Shown here: in pieces, positions 1-9,841 of the stretch
How positions within the stretch are numbered: the stretch's first letter is position 1
Layout of the letters: each line of letters opens with the position of its first letter
DNA from: Gammaproteobacteria bacterium
GTDB lineage: Bacteria > Pseudomonadota > Gammaproteobacteria > JAADGQ01
Assembly: GCA_021648145.1 (NCBI GenBank)
Contig: JAKITI010000014.1
Span: forward strand, 22,011 to 86,010
DNA length: 64,000 nt
Direction of reading: 5' to 3'
The notes under the pieces: generated by a model
The model's input: the letters and a program-made list of their open reading frames with translations, nothing else
What the model was told of the DNA's origin: nothing
The model's database searches: none
Position numbers and translations under genes: made by a program

Positions 1-360
1 ATCTCGAGGCAGCCCAATAGCAAGCAGCATGGCATTAAGCAGCTGCCCAGCTCGCCCAACAAAAGGTTCACCCTGGCGATCTTCATCAGCACCTGGTGCT
101 TCCCCAACCACCAACCAATCAGCCTTTTGATTTCCAACACCAAAAACGGCTTGCGTACGTGTTTCAGATAGACCACAAGCGGTACAAGAGCCAACTTCAG
201 GTCGCAGTGCTTGCCAATCAAGAGGGGCTTCAATATCTTGCGATACCTCTGAAGCCACCTCTTTTTGATCAGACGGCAAGTCATGATCTTGCCGTGATTG
301 CCAGACTTGTATCCCCATCGCTTCGAGATACTGATGCCGTATATATTCTGGCAACTGCAA
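1..360 (-). CDS. Family 4 uracil-DNA glycosylase, N-terminal 120 residues (runs off the left edge)
   Basis: This is the N-terminal part of an Fe-S uracil-DNA glycosylase that removes uracil from DNA in base excision repair. An open frame runs from a TTG codon at 360 to the window edge without a stop. A strong GGAGG ribosome binding site (373-369) lies 8 bases before the TTG and directly follows the leuA stop codon. Cys59 and Cys62 (SCTACGL) look like the first pair of 4Fe-4S ligands. The uracil-pocket motif GEAPGADED is at residues 86-94 and EPFVGRAGQLL at about 98-108; both are diagnostic of family 4. There is no ATG upstream of the motifs, so TTG is the best start. The gene lies 14 bp after leuA on the same strand and is probably cotranscribed with it. 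The C-terminal part, including the remaining cluster ligands, is outside the window. Confidence 0.88.
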   Translation of the reverse strand, partial: MQLPEYIRHQYLEAMGIQVWQSRQDHDLPSDQKEVASEVSQDIEAPLDWQALRPEVGSCTACGLSETRTQAVFGVGNQKADWLVVGEAPGADEDRQGEPFVGRAGQLLNAMLLAIGLPRD

Positions 361-374
361 GATTTTAACCTCCG

Positions 375-1910
375 TCAAACCTGTGGATGCGCACGGTCAC
401 AAGGCACAAGTACTTTATTGATTGCATTTATGTACGCTTTAGCAGATGCCTTAACAATATCAGTATCTGCACCTTGCCCATTAACAACTCGGCTCTCTTT
501 CTCGATGCGTACACTGACTTCACCTTGAGAGTCAGTTCCCTTAGTAATGTTGTTGACAGAGTATATTTGAAGCTTAACACCACTACCTACAATTGACTCA
601 ATTGCCTTATACGTTGCATCAACAGGGCCACTACCCAATGATTCACCCTTTTTTTCTTCGCCATTAAACATCAAAGTCACAACAGCCAAAGGTGTTTCTC
701 CCGTCTCAGAACAGACTTTAAGAGAGATTAATTTTACGCACTCATTTTTTGCCGCAATACTGATATCAGTGACCAAAGCCATAAGGTCATCATCATAGAT
801 TTCGTGTTTTTTATCCGCAAGCGCTTTAAATTGAACAAAGGCACTATTAACAGCCTCTTCTGAATCAAAATCAAAACCCAACTCTTTAAGGCGTGTACGG
901 AAAGCATTACGCCCAGAGTGCTTTCCAAGCACCATCCGATTAGCGCTCCATCCTACGTCTTCAGCACGCATAATTTCGTATGTTTCACGATTCTTTAACA
1001 CACCATCCTGATGAATCCCAGACTCATGAGCAAAAGCATTCGCTCCAACAATCGCTTTGTTGGGTTGCACTGCAAATCCAGTAATACCTGACACCAGACG
1101 ACTGCACGGTACAATTTGTGTTGTATCAATATTGACCTGACAGGAAAAAAGATCCTGACGAGTGCGCACCGCCATAACAACTTCTTCCAATGCCGCATTA
1201 CCCGCACGTTCGCCTAAACCATTTATTGTACATTCAACCTGGCGTGCACCGTGTGCGACAGCAGAAAGTGAGTTTGCAACAGCCACACCCAGATCATTAT
1301 GGCAATGCACCGAAAATATCGCTCTATCTGAATTTGGAACATGCTTGATCAAACGTTCGATCAAATCACCAAACTGATGAGGCAAATTGTATCCAACGGT
1401 ATCAGGGATATTAACTGTACGAGCTCCGGCATCAATCACCGCTTCAAGCACACGACATAAAAAATCAAAATCTGAACGCCCTGCATCTTCAGGGGAAAAC
1501 TCTACGTCATCGGTATATTGCCTTGCATGTTTCACTGCCATCACCGCCTGTTCGACCACTTGATCAGGCTCCATACGTAATTTCATTTTCATATGGATCG
1601 GTGAAGTTGCAAGGAAGGTATGAATACGACGGCGTGATGCACCTTTAAGCGCCTCAGCAGCACGATCAATATCACGCGTCAAGGCTCGTGCCAGAGCACA
1701 TACTGTGCTATTTTCAACTGTATTCGCAACCGCTTGCACAGATTCAAAATCACCCTGACTTGCAACAGGAAAGCCCGCTTCGATCACATCAACACCTAAC
1801 CGCTCAAGCCCTTTAGCGATAAGCACTTTTTCATCACGCGTCATTGAAGCGCCAGGACTCTGCTCGCCATCACGCAACGTAGTATCAAAAATAATTAATT
1901 TATCACTCAT
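375..1910 (-). CDS. leuA: 2-isopropylmalate synthase
   Basis: LeuA condenses acetyl-CoA with 2-oxoisovalerate, the first committed step of leucine synthesis, in the cytoplasm. The product begins [20 protein letters not shown], with the TIM-barrel DTTLRDGEQ signature. The metal-binding HCHNDLG motif is near residue 200 and is followed by NGLGERAGN. The C-terminal third is the LeuA regulatory domain that binds leucine. The length of about 511 residues matches the long proteobacterial form. The frame opens upstream at a TTG (1922) and has two adjacent ATGs (1913, 1910). I chose 1910 because GGGG at 1920-1917 is then well spaced. No leucine-rich leader peptide or attenuator is evident upstream. 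leuB, leuC and leuD are not in the window. Confidence 0.96.
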   Translation of the reverse strand: MSDKLIIFDTTLRDGEQSPGASMTRDEKVLIAKGLERLGVDVIEAGFPVASQGDFESVQAVANTVENSTVCALARALTRDIDRAAEALKGASRRRIHTFLATSPIHMKMKLRMEPDQVVEQAVMAVKHARQYTDDVEFSPEDAGRSDFDFLCRVLEAVIDAGARTVNIPDTVGYNLPHQFGDLIERLIKHVPNSDRAIFSVHCHNDLGVAVANSLSAVAHGARQVECTINGLGERAGNAALEEVVMAVRTRQDLFSCQVNIDTTQIVPCSRLVSGITGFAVQPNKAIVGANAFAHESGIHQDGVLKNRETYEIMRAEDVGWSANRMVLGKHSGRNAFRTRLKELGFDFDSEEAVNSAFVQFKALADKKHEIYDDDLMALVTDISIAAKNECVKLISLKVCSETGETPLAVVTLMFNGEEKKGESLGSGPVDATYKAIESIVGSGVKLQIYSVNNITKGTDSQGEVSVRIEKESRVVNGQGADTDIVKASAKAYINAINKVLVPCDRAHPQV

Positions 1911-2206
1911 CATCGACCCCAAAAGCTGCGGTACTGTCTAATACATACCACATCAAAATTTCATGTAAATTTAATAGTTTGGCTGCGTTTTTCCTCGCCA
2001 GGTGGAATTGCGTGGCCTGCCTTACGGCAGTCGCAGAGTGAATAAAAGATAAGATATAAAAGAAAAACAGAATGCACACGCAAAACCCTTATTACCAAAA
2101 AAGAATAAGGATTCAAAAAAATTATGCGTTGTATTGAATATGTTCATGACATTACAGAGCGTATATTGATTTTAGTCACCTGTAAACTAAAATCAATCTA
2201 TCGCCA
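1911..2206. other. Intergenic region upstream of leuA
   Basis: This stretch of about 296 bases has no convincing gene on either strand. It is AT-rich near leuA and must hold the leuA promoter, but no clear -35/-10 pair stands out. It also contains the inverted repeat at 2165-2196. Confidence 0.6.
2165..2196 (-). terminator. Perfect 12-bp inverted repeat after the SPOR gene
   Basis: ATTGATTTTAGT (2165-2176) and ACTAAAATCAAT (2185-2196) form a perfect 12-bp stem with an 8-base loop. It lies 11 bases past the stop codon of the SPOR-domain gene. It has no clear T-run, so it may be a weak terminator or an mRNA 3' stabiliser. Confidence 0.45.
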
Positions 2207-2713
2207 TTATTGCATGACTTTACGAGCATAATCAGATAACGGGATAAACTGCCCATCCTCATCAATATGCAAAATACCGTCCAGATAAATGACACTTTCT
2301 CGCTGGAGGTCGGATAATTGATTCCATATTTTCAATGATTCTGGATTAATATTTTTTTCATTACTGAATGAAGAAGTTACTGGAAATATCTCAGCCATCG
2401 GTATATCTTCATCAAAACTGGATATACCAGCACCTGCCGAAGTCAAAAATGCATCACGGAATCCAGCATCACGAATCGTCCGCAAAACAGCGACTGCCTC
2501 AGATCGAGAAGCATAGTGACCAAGCTTTATTAGTGTAAGACCATACACTGACTCCTCGGTATATAATGCACCATACTCTTCAGCAGCACTAAAGATATTC
2601 ATATCTGGATTTTTATATGCGCCCAACTGAATCGAATAAGAACCATTATCAGCATCAGCCTGGGTATTAAACCCTGCCAAGAATAAAATCAAAAATAAAA
2701 TTATTACTTTCAT
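2207..2713 (-). CDS. Exported SPOR-domain protein
   Basis: This is a 168-residue protein with an N-terminal signal peptide (MKVIILFLILFLAGF, likely cleaved near QADA). A SPOR-like domain follows from about residue 25 to 95 (YSIQLGAYKN ... GLTLIKLGHYASRSEAV ... IRDAGFRDAFL). SPOR domains bind septal peptidoglycan lacking stem peptides, so the protein probably acts in the periplasm in envelope or division functions. The C-terminal 70 residues match no family I recognise. In many gammaproteobacteria a SPOR protein (DedD type) follows folC. Here the SPOR gene lies two genes beyond folC and lacks the usual transmembrane anchor, so orthology with DedD is uncertain. Confidence 0.75.
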   Translation of the reverse strand: MKVIILFLILFLAGFNTQADADNGSYSIQLGAYKNPDMNIFSAAEEYGALYTEESVYGLTLIKLGHYASRSEAVAVLRTIRDAGFRDAFLTSAGAGISSFDEDIPMAEIFPVTSSFSNEKNINPESLKIWNQLSDLQRESVIYLDGILHIDEDGQFIPLSDYARKVMQ

Positions 2714-2804
2714 AAAAATTATTGCCTATAAATACACTTGAAACCACTCTGATCAGGCCAATTATCTCATGCTCACCAAGCCACTAACCGAAGCGTCATT
2801 ATAC

Positions 2805-2837
2805 AAAAAAAGGCTCAGCAGAAGCGGAGCCTTTTTT
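2805..2837 (-). terminator. Rho-independent terminator after the PG-binding lipoprotein gene
   Basis: The arms AAAAAAGGCTC (2806-2816) and GAGCCTTTTTT (2827-2837) form an 11-bp stem around a 10-base loop. On the minus strand the hairpin ends in a T-run. It sits 28 bases beyond the stop codon at 2865 and could work in both directions. Confidence 0.85.
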
Positions 2838-2864
2838 ATCACACAAAATATAACCTAAACAAGA

Positions 2865-4034
2865 TTAGCTTGGATTCACACCGAGTGCTTTCACAGTTTT
2901 AATATTCAGGTACTTATCAACTGGCAACTTATTTGCTTTTTGAAAAGATTTAACTGCTCTCATTGTTTCCCACCCAATCACACCGTCAATCGGGCCGGGG
3001 TTATACCCCTTAGCTTTCAAGGCACGCTGAATAGTCGTGATTTTACTTCTCGTCATATTAGTTTCACAAAGAATTTCACGCCATTCCATATGACCATCTT
3101 TAACTTTCTCAGTACGAGTAACCGTCTGATACTCTTCAGGAATAGTGATTCGCTTCTCTTGAGCCGGTGAAACCAACTTTGTAACTTTAACCGTTTTATA
3201 TTTAGCTGGAATGGCCACTTGACGGGTTGTCGCAGCGCTATCAACTATTTTTTTCTTCACAGTTTTATAAACTGCTGGCTCATCAATAGTACGAGTTGTC
3301 GCGGGTGTTTTAACAACACGCTTTGTAACTGTTTTATAAACAGCAGGCACTTCGACAAGACACATGATCTCGCCAGTTGCATCATTAATTTTCTGTATGG
3401 GTCCTGTACCTTTTTGCCACTCAGTGTGAGCCGCTTTAACCAGCACTTTTTCAGACTCTGTTCCATAAGTCGCTGGCACTTTTACCAAGCGCTGTGTTGC
3501 AGGTTTTACAAGTACACGCTCTTCAGTCCATTTATAGGTTGCAGGAATAACTTCCAAGCGAGTTGACTCCTCCTGAACCAATACACGCTCTGTCACAGTT
3601 TCATAACGAGCCGGAATGATTTCCATTCGCTCTGAAGCAGCTCTTTTTAATACTTTTTCAGTAACTGTTTTATGCACAGGCTCAACAAATGCACGAGCAA
3701 AACATTCACCTGGACCCGCATTAGGCGGAAACAATGCGTCACCACTCGCGACCATCGGAGCCGGTGCAATAGCTGTCTGGCTTTCCAGTGAAGTCACCCG
3801 AGATTGAGCAACTGACAACTGCTCTTCCAACTGGGCTGTTTGAGAACCCACTTGTGACTCACGCTCTAGAAGCTTTGCTTCACGCGCTTTAAGCTCTGTC
3901 AGTTGCGCTTCAAGCGCAGCAGATTTTTCATTTTCAATCGCACTGGCTGCCTTATCTCCAGTCGCACTACAAGCAGAAAGTAACACACCAATGGCAACAG
4001 CAGGTGCAACCTTTGTAAAAAGAGGTTTCATCAT
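2865..4034 (-). CDS. Lipoprotein with tandem PAxY repeats and a peptidoglycan-binding domain
   Basis: I chose the start at 4034 because GGGAGAA (4047-4041) lies 7 bases upstream and the product then begins with a signal ending in the lipobox LLSAC. This implies an outer-membrane lipoprotein of about 389 residues. A coiled-coil-like segment rich in Ala, Glu and Leu follows. Next come about eight degenerate repeats of roughly 22 residues with the pattern PAxYxTVTxxVLVxxAxxR. The C-terminal 65 residues form a PG_binding_1 domain (IQRALKAKGYNPGPIDGVIG). The likely role is linking the outer membrane to the cell wall, by inference from the domains. The repeat region has no function I know. A second ATG at 4031 is equally possible. 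The gene is followed by a strong terminator and seems to be monocistronic. Confidence 0.8.
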   Translation of the reverse strand: MMKPLFTKVAPAVAIGVLLSACSATGDKAASAIENEKSAALEAQLTELKAREAKLLERESQVGSQTAQLEEQLSVAQSRVTSLESQTAIAPAPMVASGDALFPPNAGPGECFARAFVEPVHKTVTEKVLKRAASERMEIIPARYETVTERVLVQEESTRLEVIPATYKWTEERVLVKPATQRLVKVPATYGTESEKVLVKAAHTEWQKGTGPIQKINDATGEIMCLVEVPAVYKTVTKRVVKTPATTRTIDEPAVYKTVKKKIVDSAATTRQVAIPAKYKTVKVTKLVSPAQEKRITIPEEYQTVTRTEKVKDGHMEWREILCETNMTRSKITTIQRALKAKGYNPGPIDGVIGWETMRAVKSFQKANKLPVDKYLNIKTVKALGVNPS

Positions 4035-4162
4035 TATTATTTCTCCCATCCAAACCAAATTTTGATTATTATCGAACGCACATTTCAACCTCAAGTCCAG
4101 CACGAGGTAGATCCCAGCTCAAATTATAAAATAAAACCAGCTCAATTAAAATATAAGTAGAT

Positions 4163-4906
4163 TCACTTACTTGAATTGCTACGTTTACTACGCAATTTCC
4201 ATAAGGTAATAGCAACACCAGAAACAGCATAAACAAAGGCCGTCGCAAACAGAATCTGTGAAGGACTGATTGATATAAAAACAAAAATGAGAACAACCAC
4301 TAAAATTGCAACAAACGGAACCTTACCTCTCAGATCAAAATCTTTAAAACTATGGTAACGAACATTGCTCACCATTAGTAAGCCCGCAGCAATCGTCAAT
4401 ACAAAGGCAAACCCCGCATAACTATCACCTTCAACTTGATATTCAGCTCCAACCCAAACCATCCCTGCAATTAACGCGGCAGCAGCGGGACTGGCCAACC
4501 CCTGAAAGAAACCTTTGCCAACTGCCCTTGCTTGCGTATTAAATCGAGCCAATCGCAATGCTGCCGCCGCCGTGTATAAAAATGCGGCCAACCAACCTAA
4601 CTTCCCCATGGTTTGCAACGCCCATATATAGATGACCAAAGCTGGCGCTATTCCAAATGAAATCATATCTGCCAAACTATCGTACTCTTTACCAAAGTCA
4701 CTCTGCGTATTTGTCCAGCGCGCGATACGGCCATCAATACCATCCATTAACATCGCAACAAATATCGCAACAGCCGCCGCTTCAAAACGCTCATCCATAG
4801 CAGCCACAATTGCAAAAAAACCAGCAAAAAGGCCAGCCGTAGTAAATAAGTTAGGCAGCAGATAGATACCCTTGTGACGCTTTGTTTCATTTAAATCATT
4901 CCCCAT
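4163..4906 (-). CDS. pssA: CDP-diacylglycerol-serine O-phosphatidyltransferase
   Basis: This integral membrane enzyme joins CDP-diacylglycerol and serine to make phosphatidylserine, the precursor of phosphatidylethanolamine. The CDP-alcohol phosphotransferase signature DG-x2-AR-x8-G-x3-D-x3-D is intact (DGIDGRIARWTNTQ ... FGKEYDSLAD). The 247-residue length and several hydrophobic segments fit the membrane-bound (Bacillus/archaeal) PssA type rather than the E. coli phospholipase-D-like enzyme. The gene starts 33 bases after the folC stop and could be the last gene of the trpFBA-accD-folC operon. The position after folC is often taken by a SPOR gene, cvpA and purF, so this arrangement is less common. 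Confidence 0.9.
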   Translation of the reverse strand: MGNDLNETKRHKGIYLLPNLFTTAGLFAGFFAIVAAMDERFEAAAVAIFVAMLMDGIDGRIARWTNTQSDFGKEYDSLADMISFGIAPALVIYIWALQTMGKLGWLAAFLYTAAAALRLARFNTQARAVGKGFFQGLASPAAAALIAGMVWVGAEYQVEGDSYAGFAFVLTIAAGLLMVSNVRYHSFKDFDLRGKVPFVAILVVVLIFVFISISPSQILFATAFVYAVSGVAITLWKLRSKRSNSSK

Positions 4907-4939
4907 AACCCCACCTTTTTTATTATGACTATTTTTAAA

Positions 4940-6202
4940 TTAACTCAATACTTGGGAAACCGTATAAAAAGAACCAAACACAACAATACGGTCTTGCTGC
5001 TCCGCTACTGATAATGCCGCCTGGTGTGCAGCCAGCACACCATCATACGTAGTAATTGGCTTGCTCACTCCAGCTTCACCAAGAACGGTTACCAACTCAT
5101 TTGAAGTCAGGCCACGCGAAACATCCAGCTCGGCAACATACCAGCGATCCACAACATGAGCCAACTCCTGAACAACTCCAGCAACATCCTTATCACGTAA
5201 CATTCCCACCACAGCAAATGTTTCACCCTTTTGCACTTCACTTTGCAACGTCTCTGCTAAAGTGCGTGCCGCTTGAGGATTATGTGCCACATCAAAAATT
5301 TGCTGAATACCACTCTCAGATATAACCACCTGCATTCGACCATTCAACTTAACCTGAAGCAGACCTTGGCAAATAGCTTCACGAGTCACATTCAGTTCAG
5401 ATGACAGCTGTTCAAGAACCATTAAAACAGCTGCGGCATTCTGTTTTTGAAATACACCCTTCAGGCTCGGCAAGGGCAGCCCTTCAATACGAGCCCTCCT
5501 TCCTTGCCAACTCCAACCTTCAGCATGATCCGAAAGTTCAAAATCTACACCCGCTCGATAAAGTGATGCACCTATTGAATCAGCATGAGAGAGTAGGCTC
5601 TTAGGTGGATTGATATCGCCACAGACAGCGGCTTTTTCAGAACGAAATATACCGGCTTTCTCAAATCCAATCGCTTCTCGATCAGACCCTAGCCACTCCA
5701 CATGGTCGATATCAATCGTCGTCACCAAAGCAACATCTGCATCTAGCACATTAGTTGCATCCAGACGACCGCCCAACCCCACTTCAAGAATAACGACATC
5801 AAGCGGAGCTCGGTAAAAAATATCAATCGCCGCTAATGTGCCAAATTCGAAATAGGTCAAAGAGGTTGATTGACGTGCCTGATCCACATGATCAAACGCA
5901 TCACAAATCATATCGTCGCTGACAGCATGGCCATCAAGCCGAATACGTTCATTATAGGTAAACAGATGTGGAGAGGAGTAAGTGCCTACACGATAACCCG
6001 CAGCCAGTAATATTGATTCAAGCATCGCAACAGAAGAACCTTTACCATTGGTTCCAGCCACCGTAATTAATTGAAAATCACGTGTTTTTAACGCAAGACG
6101 ATCAAGCACTTCGCGCACCCGACCCAAGCCCAAATCAATTGTAGATGGGTGCAGCGACTCTTGCCACTGCAACCACTCATCAAGCGTATTAAAACGAGCC
6201 AA
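4940..6202 (-). CDS. folC: Bifunctional dihydrofolate synthase / folylpolyglutamate synthase
   Basis: FolC adds glutamate to dihydropteroate and then extends the polyglutamate tail of folates, using ATP. The P-loop TVAGTNGKGSS is near residues 47-57. The Mur-ligase-like central domain includes EVGLGGRLDATN and TTIDIDHVEWLG. The C-terminal ligase domain contains DVAHNPQAAR. The 420-residue length is typical. It lies 11 bases after accD on the same strand, the usual accD-folC pairing in gammaproteobacteria, and is likely cotranscribed. Confidence 0.95.
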   Translation of the reverse strand: MARFNTLDEWLQWQESLHPSTIDLGLGRVREVLDRLALKTRDFQLITVAGTNGKGSSVAMLESILLAAGYRVGTYSSPHLFTYNERIRLDGHAVSDDMICDAFDHVDQARQSTSLTYFEFGTLAAIDIFYRAPLDVVILEVGLGGRLDATNVLDADVALVTTIDIDHVEWLGSDREAIGFEKAGIFRSEKAAVCGDINPPKSLLSHADSIGASLYRAGVDFELSDHAEGWSWQGRRARIEGLPLPSLKGVFQKQNAAAVLMVLEQLSSELNVTREAICQGLLQVKLNGRMQVVISESGIQQIFDVAHNPQAARTLAETLQSEVQKGETFAVVGMLRDKDVAGVVQELAHVVDRWYVAELDVSRGLTSNELVTVLGEAGVSKPITTYDGVLAAHQAALSVAEQQDRIVVFGSFYTVSQVLS

Positions 6203-6213
6203 GCTAATACCCG

Positions 6214-7113
6214 CTAAACAACAGGGCCCGACAACACGTCATCTTCATCCTGTTTTTTAATCGGCTGTTGAGTCAATATCGCCAACATATTATGCAATCG
6301 ATCACGCATATGGCGGCGATCTACAATCATGTCAACTACACCATGATCTTGCAGAAATTCACTGCGCTGAAAGCCTTCGGGCAGCGTTTCACGAACAGTT
6401 TGTTCAATAACGCGTGGCCCGGCAAAGCCAATAAGCGCTTTAGGTTCAGCCACATTAATATCCCCCAGCATCGCCAGACTTGCTGAGACTCCGCCCATGG
6501 TAGGGTCAGTCATCACTGAGATAAATGGAATGCCCTTTTTACTCAAACGTGCTAATGCTGCGCTGGTTTTTGCCATCTGCATCAAAGAGAAAAGCCCCTC
6601 CTGCATTCTTGCACCACCACTGGCGGTGAAACAGATAAATGGACTATTTTTTTCAATACAGATATCAACACCGCGTACAAATCGCTCCCCCACCACAGAG
6701 GCCATTGACCCACCCATAAAACGAAATTCAAATGCAGCAGCCACCACAGGCAACTCTTTGAGCTGCCCTTGCATCACGATCAATGCATCCTTTTCATCTG
6801 TATTTTTTTGTGCTTGATTTAAACGGTCACGATATTTTTTACTATCACGGAATTTGAGAATATCAATAGGCTCAAGATCAGCGCCAATCTCTTCACCACT
6901 CTCTTTATCTAAAAACAGATTCAGCCGTAAGCGCGCACCAATTCGCTCATGATGGTCACATTTTGGGCAAACATAATGGTTACGCTTCAGCTCGGCACGA
7001 TACAACATCGACGTACACGAAGAGCATTTTGTCCAAACGCCTTCAGGGACTGATTTCTTGCCAGCACTCTCTGTTCGGATTTGTGAAGGTAATAAATTGG
7101 ATAGCCAGCTCAT
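6214..7113 (-). CDS. accD: Acetyl-CoA carboxylase carboxyltransferase subunit beta
   Basis: AccD forms the carboxyltransferase with AccA and transfers CO2 from biotin to acetyl-CoA, the first step of fatty acid synthesis. The N-terminal zinc ribbon is complete: Cys30, Cys33, Cys49 and Cys52 (KCSSC ... VCPKC). The crotonase-like core contains [10 protein letters not shown] and [14 protein letters not shown]. The 299-residue length is typical. The gene follows trpA by 27 bases and precedes folC by 11 bases in an apparent operon. Confidence 0.96.
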   Translation of the reverse strand: MSWLSNLLPSQIRTESAGKKSVPEGVWTKCSSCTSMLYRAELKRNHYVCPKCDHHERIGARLRLNLFLDKESGEEIGADLEPIDILKFRDSKKYRDRLNQAQKNTDEKDALIVMQGQLKELPVVAAAFEFRFMGGSMASVVGERFVRGVDICIEKNSPFICFTASGGARMQEGLFSLMQMAKTSAALARLSKKGIPFISVMTDPTMGGVSASLAMLGDINVAEPKALIGFAGPRVIEQTVRETLPEGFQRSEFLQDHGVVDMIVDRRHMRDRLHNMLAILTQQPIKKQDEDDVLSGPVV

Positions 7114-7140
7114 TTTTTAATTTCCAGATTATAAAATAAC

Positions 7141-7947
7141 TCAATTTGCATCCATCGCTTGCCGCATAGAACGAAGCACACTGGATATATCACTGATTAG
7201 ACGATCACTTCTACCATTGGACTCTTCAACTTTTCGCACCAATGCACTGCCTACAATCACTGCGTCTGCAATTTTTGAAACGGCTGCCGCTGAGCTTGCA
7301 TCTTTAATGCCAAAACCAACACCAATCGGTAAATCAGTCAAACGACGAATCTGCGCCACCTTCTCTTCGACAGCGCCAACATCAAGATTACCTGCGCCCG
7401 TAATTCCTTTAACAGCCACATAATAAACAAAACCACTGGCAACTGCACATATCTTGCTGATACGCGCTTCATTTGTGGTGGGTGATAACAAAAATATCGG
7501 GTCACATGGCTGACCTTTCAAAGCAAGCAATAAGTCACCCGCTTCCTCAGGGGGCAGATCAACCGTCAATACACCATCCACACCCGCTTGGCCTGCTGCC
7601 TGCGCAAAGTGCTTGACTCCCATCACTTCAATCGGATTCAAGTAGCCCATCAAAATCACAGGCGTTTTATTATCGACTTCACGAAAATGTTGCACCATCG
7701 CCAGCACATCTTTTAGGCTGACATTATGTTTCAAGGCTCGCTCACTGGCCTTTTGAATCACTGGCCCATCGGCCATCGGATCAGAAAAGGGCACACCCAG
7801 CTCAATAATATTCGCACCCGCCTTGACCATTGCATGCATCAAAGGCACCGTCACTTCGGGTGCAGGGTCACCCGCCGTCACATAAGGAACCAGCGCCTTG
7901 CGCCCTTCAGCACGCAGTTCGTTAAAACAGTTTTTTATACGACTCAT
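7141..7947 (-). CDS. trpA: Tryptophan synthase alpha chain
   Basis: TrpA cleaves indole-3-glycerol phosphate to indole and glyceraldehyde 3-phosphate and channels indole to TrpB. The catalytic region [17 protein letters not shown] carries the Glu and Asp of the active site. [17 protein letters not shown] and GVGFGIKD also match the family. At 268 residues it has full length. Its ATG overlaps the trpB stop by 4 bases, which suggests translational coupling that would help balance the alpha-beta complex. Confidence 0.97.
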   Translation of the reverse strand: MSRIKNCFNELRAEGRKALVPYVTAGDPAPEVTVPLMHAMVKAGANIIELGVPFSDPMADGPVIQKASERALKHNVSLKDVLAMVQHFREVDNKTPVILMGYLNPIEVMGVKHFAQAAGQAGVDGVLTVDLPPEEAGDLLLALKGQPCDPIFLLSPTTNEARISKICAVASGFVYYVAVKGITGAGNLDVGAVEEKVAQIRRLTDLPIGVGFGIKDASSAAAVSKIADAVIVGSALVRKVEESNGRSDRLISDISSVLRSMRQAMDAN

Positions 7948-9179
7948 ACTGTAATTCCCTCCAGCGCCGCAACAGTGTGGATGTCTTTATCGCCTCGCCC
8001 TGAAAGATTAATAATAATATTTTTATCTTTATCCATCGTTGCTGCCAGTTTTGCACCGTATGCCAAAGCATGACTCGATTCCAAGGCGGGCATGATGCCT
8101 TCGATACGAGTTAACGTATGAAATGCAGCGAGCGCTTCATCATCCGTGATAGCGACATACTCTGCCGCACCACAATCTTTTAACCAAGCATGCTCTGGGC
8201 CTACCCCTGGATAATCCAGCCCCGCTGAAATAGAGTGAGTTTCAATAATCTGACCATTGTCATCCTCCATCAAATAGGTTCGATTGCCATGAAGCACACC
8301 CGGCCGACCTTTACAAAGCGGCGCGGCATGGCGACCTGTTTCAAGCCCATCACCGGCAGCCTCTACACCGTATTTTTTTACAGTATGATCATTCAGAAAA
8401 GGATAAAACAACCCCATCGCATTAGAGCCTCCACCGACACATGCCACCAACGCATCAGGCAAACGCCCTGCTTGCTCTTGAATTTGCTCACGCGCTTCGC
8501 GGCCGATAATCGCTTGAAAATCACGCACCATGACAGGATAAGGATGCGGCCCTGCTACCGTACCGATAATGTAGAACGTATTATCAATATTGGTCACCCA
8601 ATCTCGCATCGCTTCGTTCAGTGCATCTTTCAATGTTTTGGAGCCCGATTCAACGGGAATCACTGTCGCACCCAACAACTTCATTCGATAAACATTAATC
8701 GCCTGGCGTTTGATATCTTCAGAGCCCATGTAAACCACACACTCCAAACCAAAACGAGCAGCCACGGTAGCCGTTGCCACACCATGCTGACCCGCACCCG
8801 TTTCAGCAATCACACGCGGTTTACCCATCGCTTTCGCAAGCAGAGCCTGGCCTACAGTGTTATTCACCTTGTGCGCGCCGGTATGGTTCAAATCTTCTCG
8901 TTTCAGATAAATTTGTGCGCCACCTATCTTCTGACTCCAACGTTCAGCATGGTAGAGCGGCGAAGGGCGACCGACAAAATGCGTCAAATCATGATCCAAT
9001 GCTTTAATAAAGGCAGGATCTTTCATGTGAGTTTCATAAGCCTCGCGTAACTCTTCCAGCGGCCCCATCAATGTTTCAGCGGCAAAGATTCCGCCGTAAG
9101 GCCCGAAGTGGCCGCGCTCATCAGGCAGGGACATTAAATCTATAGCGCTATTTTGTCCGACATTATTTTGAATCGACAC
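7944..9179 (-). CDS. trpB: Tryptophan synthase beta chain
   Basis: TrpB is the PLP enzyme that condenses indole with serine to give tryptophan. The PLP lysine lies in HTGAHKVNN, and the phosphate-binding GGGSNAMG loop is present. The start is GTG at 9179, with AAGGTG spaced about 6 bases upstream inside the end of trpF. The two genes overlap by 17 bases. A shorter form from the ATG at 9134 ([15 protein letters not shown]) is possible, but it lacks as good a ribosome binding site. The 411 residues agree with the family. Confidence 0.97.
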   Translation of the reverse strand: MSIQNNVGQNSAIDLMSLPDERGHFGPYGGIFAAETLMGPLEELREAYETHMKDPAFIKALDHDLTHFVGRPSPLYHAERWSQKIGGAQIYLKREDLNHTGAHKVNNTVGQALLAKAMGKPRVIAETGAGQHGVATATVAARFGLECVVYMGSEDIKRQAINVYRMKLLGATVIPVESGSKTLKDALNEAMRDWVTNIDNTFYIIGTVAGPHPYPVMVRDFQAIIGREAREQIQEQAGRLPDALVACVGGGSNAMGLFYPFLNDHTVKKYGVEAAGDGLETGRHAAPLCKGRPGVLHGNRTYLMEDDNGQIIETHSISAGLDYPGVGPEHAWLKDCGAAEYVAITDDEALAAFHTLTRIEGIMPALESSHALAYGAKLAATMDKDKNIIINLSGRGDKDIHTVAALEGITV

Positions 9180-9789
9180 TTATTACACCTTCTACAAATT
9201 CAAACATTTTCAAGGGATCTTTAATGCCCTTGCTCAACTCAATACCACCACTCACGTCAACCGCGTAAGGTTGTACTTGCATGATCGCTTCTACAACATT
9301 TGTTGGTTTTAAACCACCGGCCAGAATAATCGGCTTACGTAACCCTGCTGGGATTGCTGCCCACTCAAATGTATTTCCCGTTCCACCTGGTACTCCTTTT
9401 TGATACGCATCAAGCAACAGAGCTTGCGCTGAACTATAGTGATGAGCTTCTGCTTTCAAATCAACACCATCACGCATACGAATCGCTTTAATATAGGGCT
9501 TCCCATAAGCTTCACAGCATTGCACAGACTCATCGCCGTGAAACTGCAAAACATCCAGATGCACGTTGGCCAAAATATTTTTAATTTCAGGCTCAGCCGC
9601 ATTCACAAACAGACCAACGACACTCACAAAAGGTGGCAGCAGGTGCACAATATCTTGCGCGCACTGAATATCCACCGCACGCGGACTCGGCGCATAAAAA
9701 ACCAGACCAATGGCATCCACTCCCATTGATGCGGCTTTAAAAGCATCTTCAGGCTGAGTGAAGCCACACATTTTAATACGAGTACGCAT
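9163..9789 (-). CDS. trpF: Phosphoribosylanthranilate isomerase
   Basis: TrpF carries out the Amadori isomerisation of phosphoribosylanthranilate in tryptophan synthesis. It begins [16 protein letters not shown], with the catalytic Cys in KMCG. Further matches are [31 protein letters not shown] and VDVSGGIE. The 208-residue length is normal for the monofunctional enzyme. The gene lies between truA (52 bases upstream) and trpB (17-base overlap). trpE, trpG, trpD and trpC are elsewhere. Confidence 0.96.
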   Translation of the reverse strand: MRTRIKMCGFTQPEDAFKAASMGVDAIGLVFYAPSPRAVDIQCAQDIVHLLPPFVSVVGLFVNAAEPEIKNILANVHLDVLQFHGDESVQCCEAYGKPYIKAIRMRDGVDLKAEAHHYSSAQALLLDAYQKGVPGGTGNTFEWAAIPAGLRKPIILAGGLKPTNVVEAIMQVQPYAVDVSGGIELSKGIKDPLKMFEFVEGVISVDSK

Positions 9790-9841
9790 GATTAAAACCG
9801 TTTACACAATGTGCGGAAGGATACCGCACTTCACAGTGTTT

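Noticed and set aside
8235..9050. Long plus-strand open frame of 271 codons
   Set aside because: It lies wholly antisense to trpB, has no recognisable domains, and its composition reflects the trpB codons read backwards.
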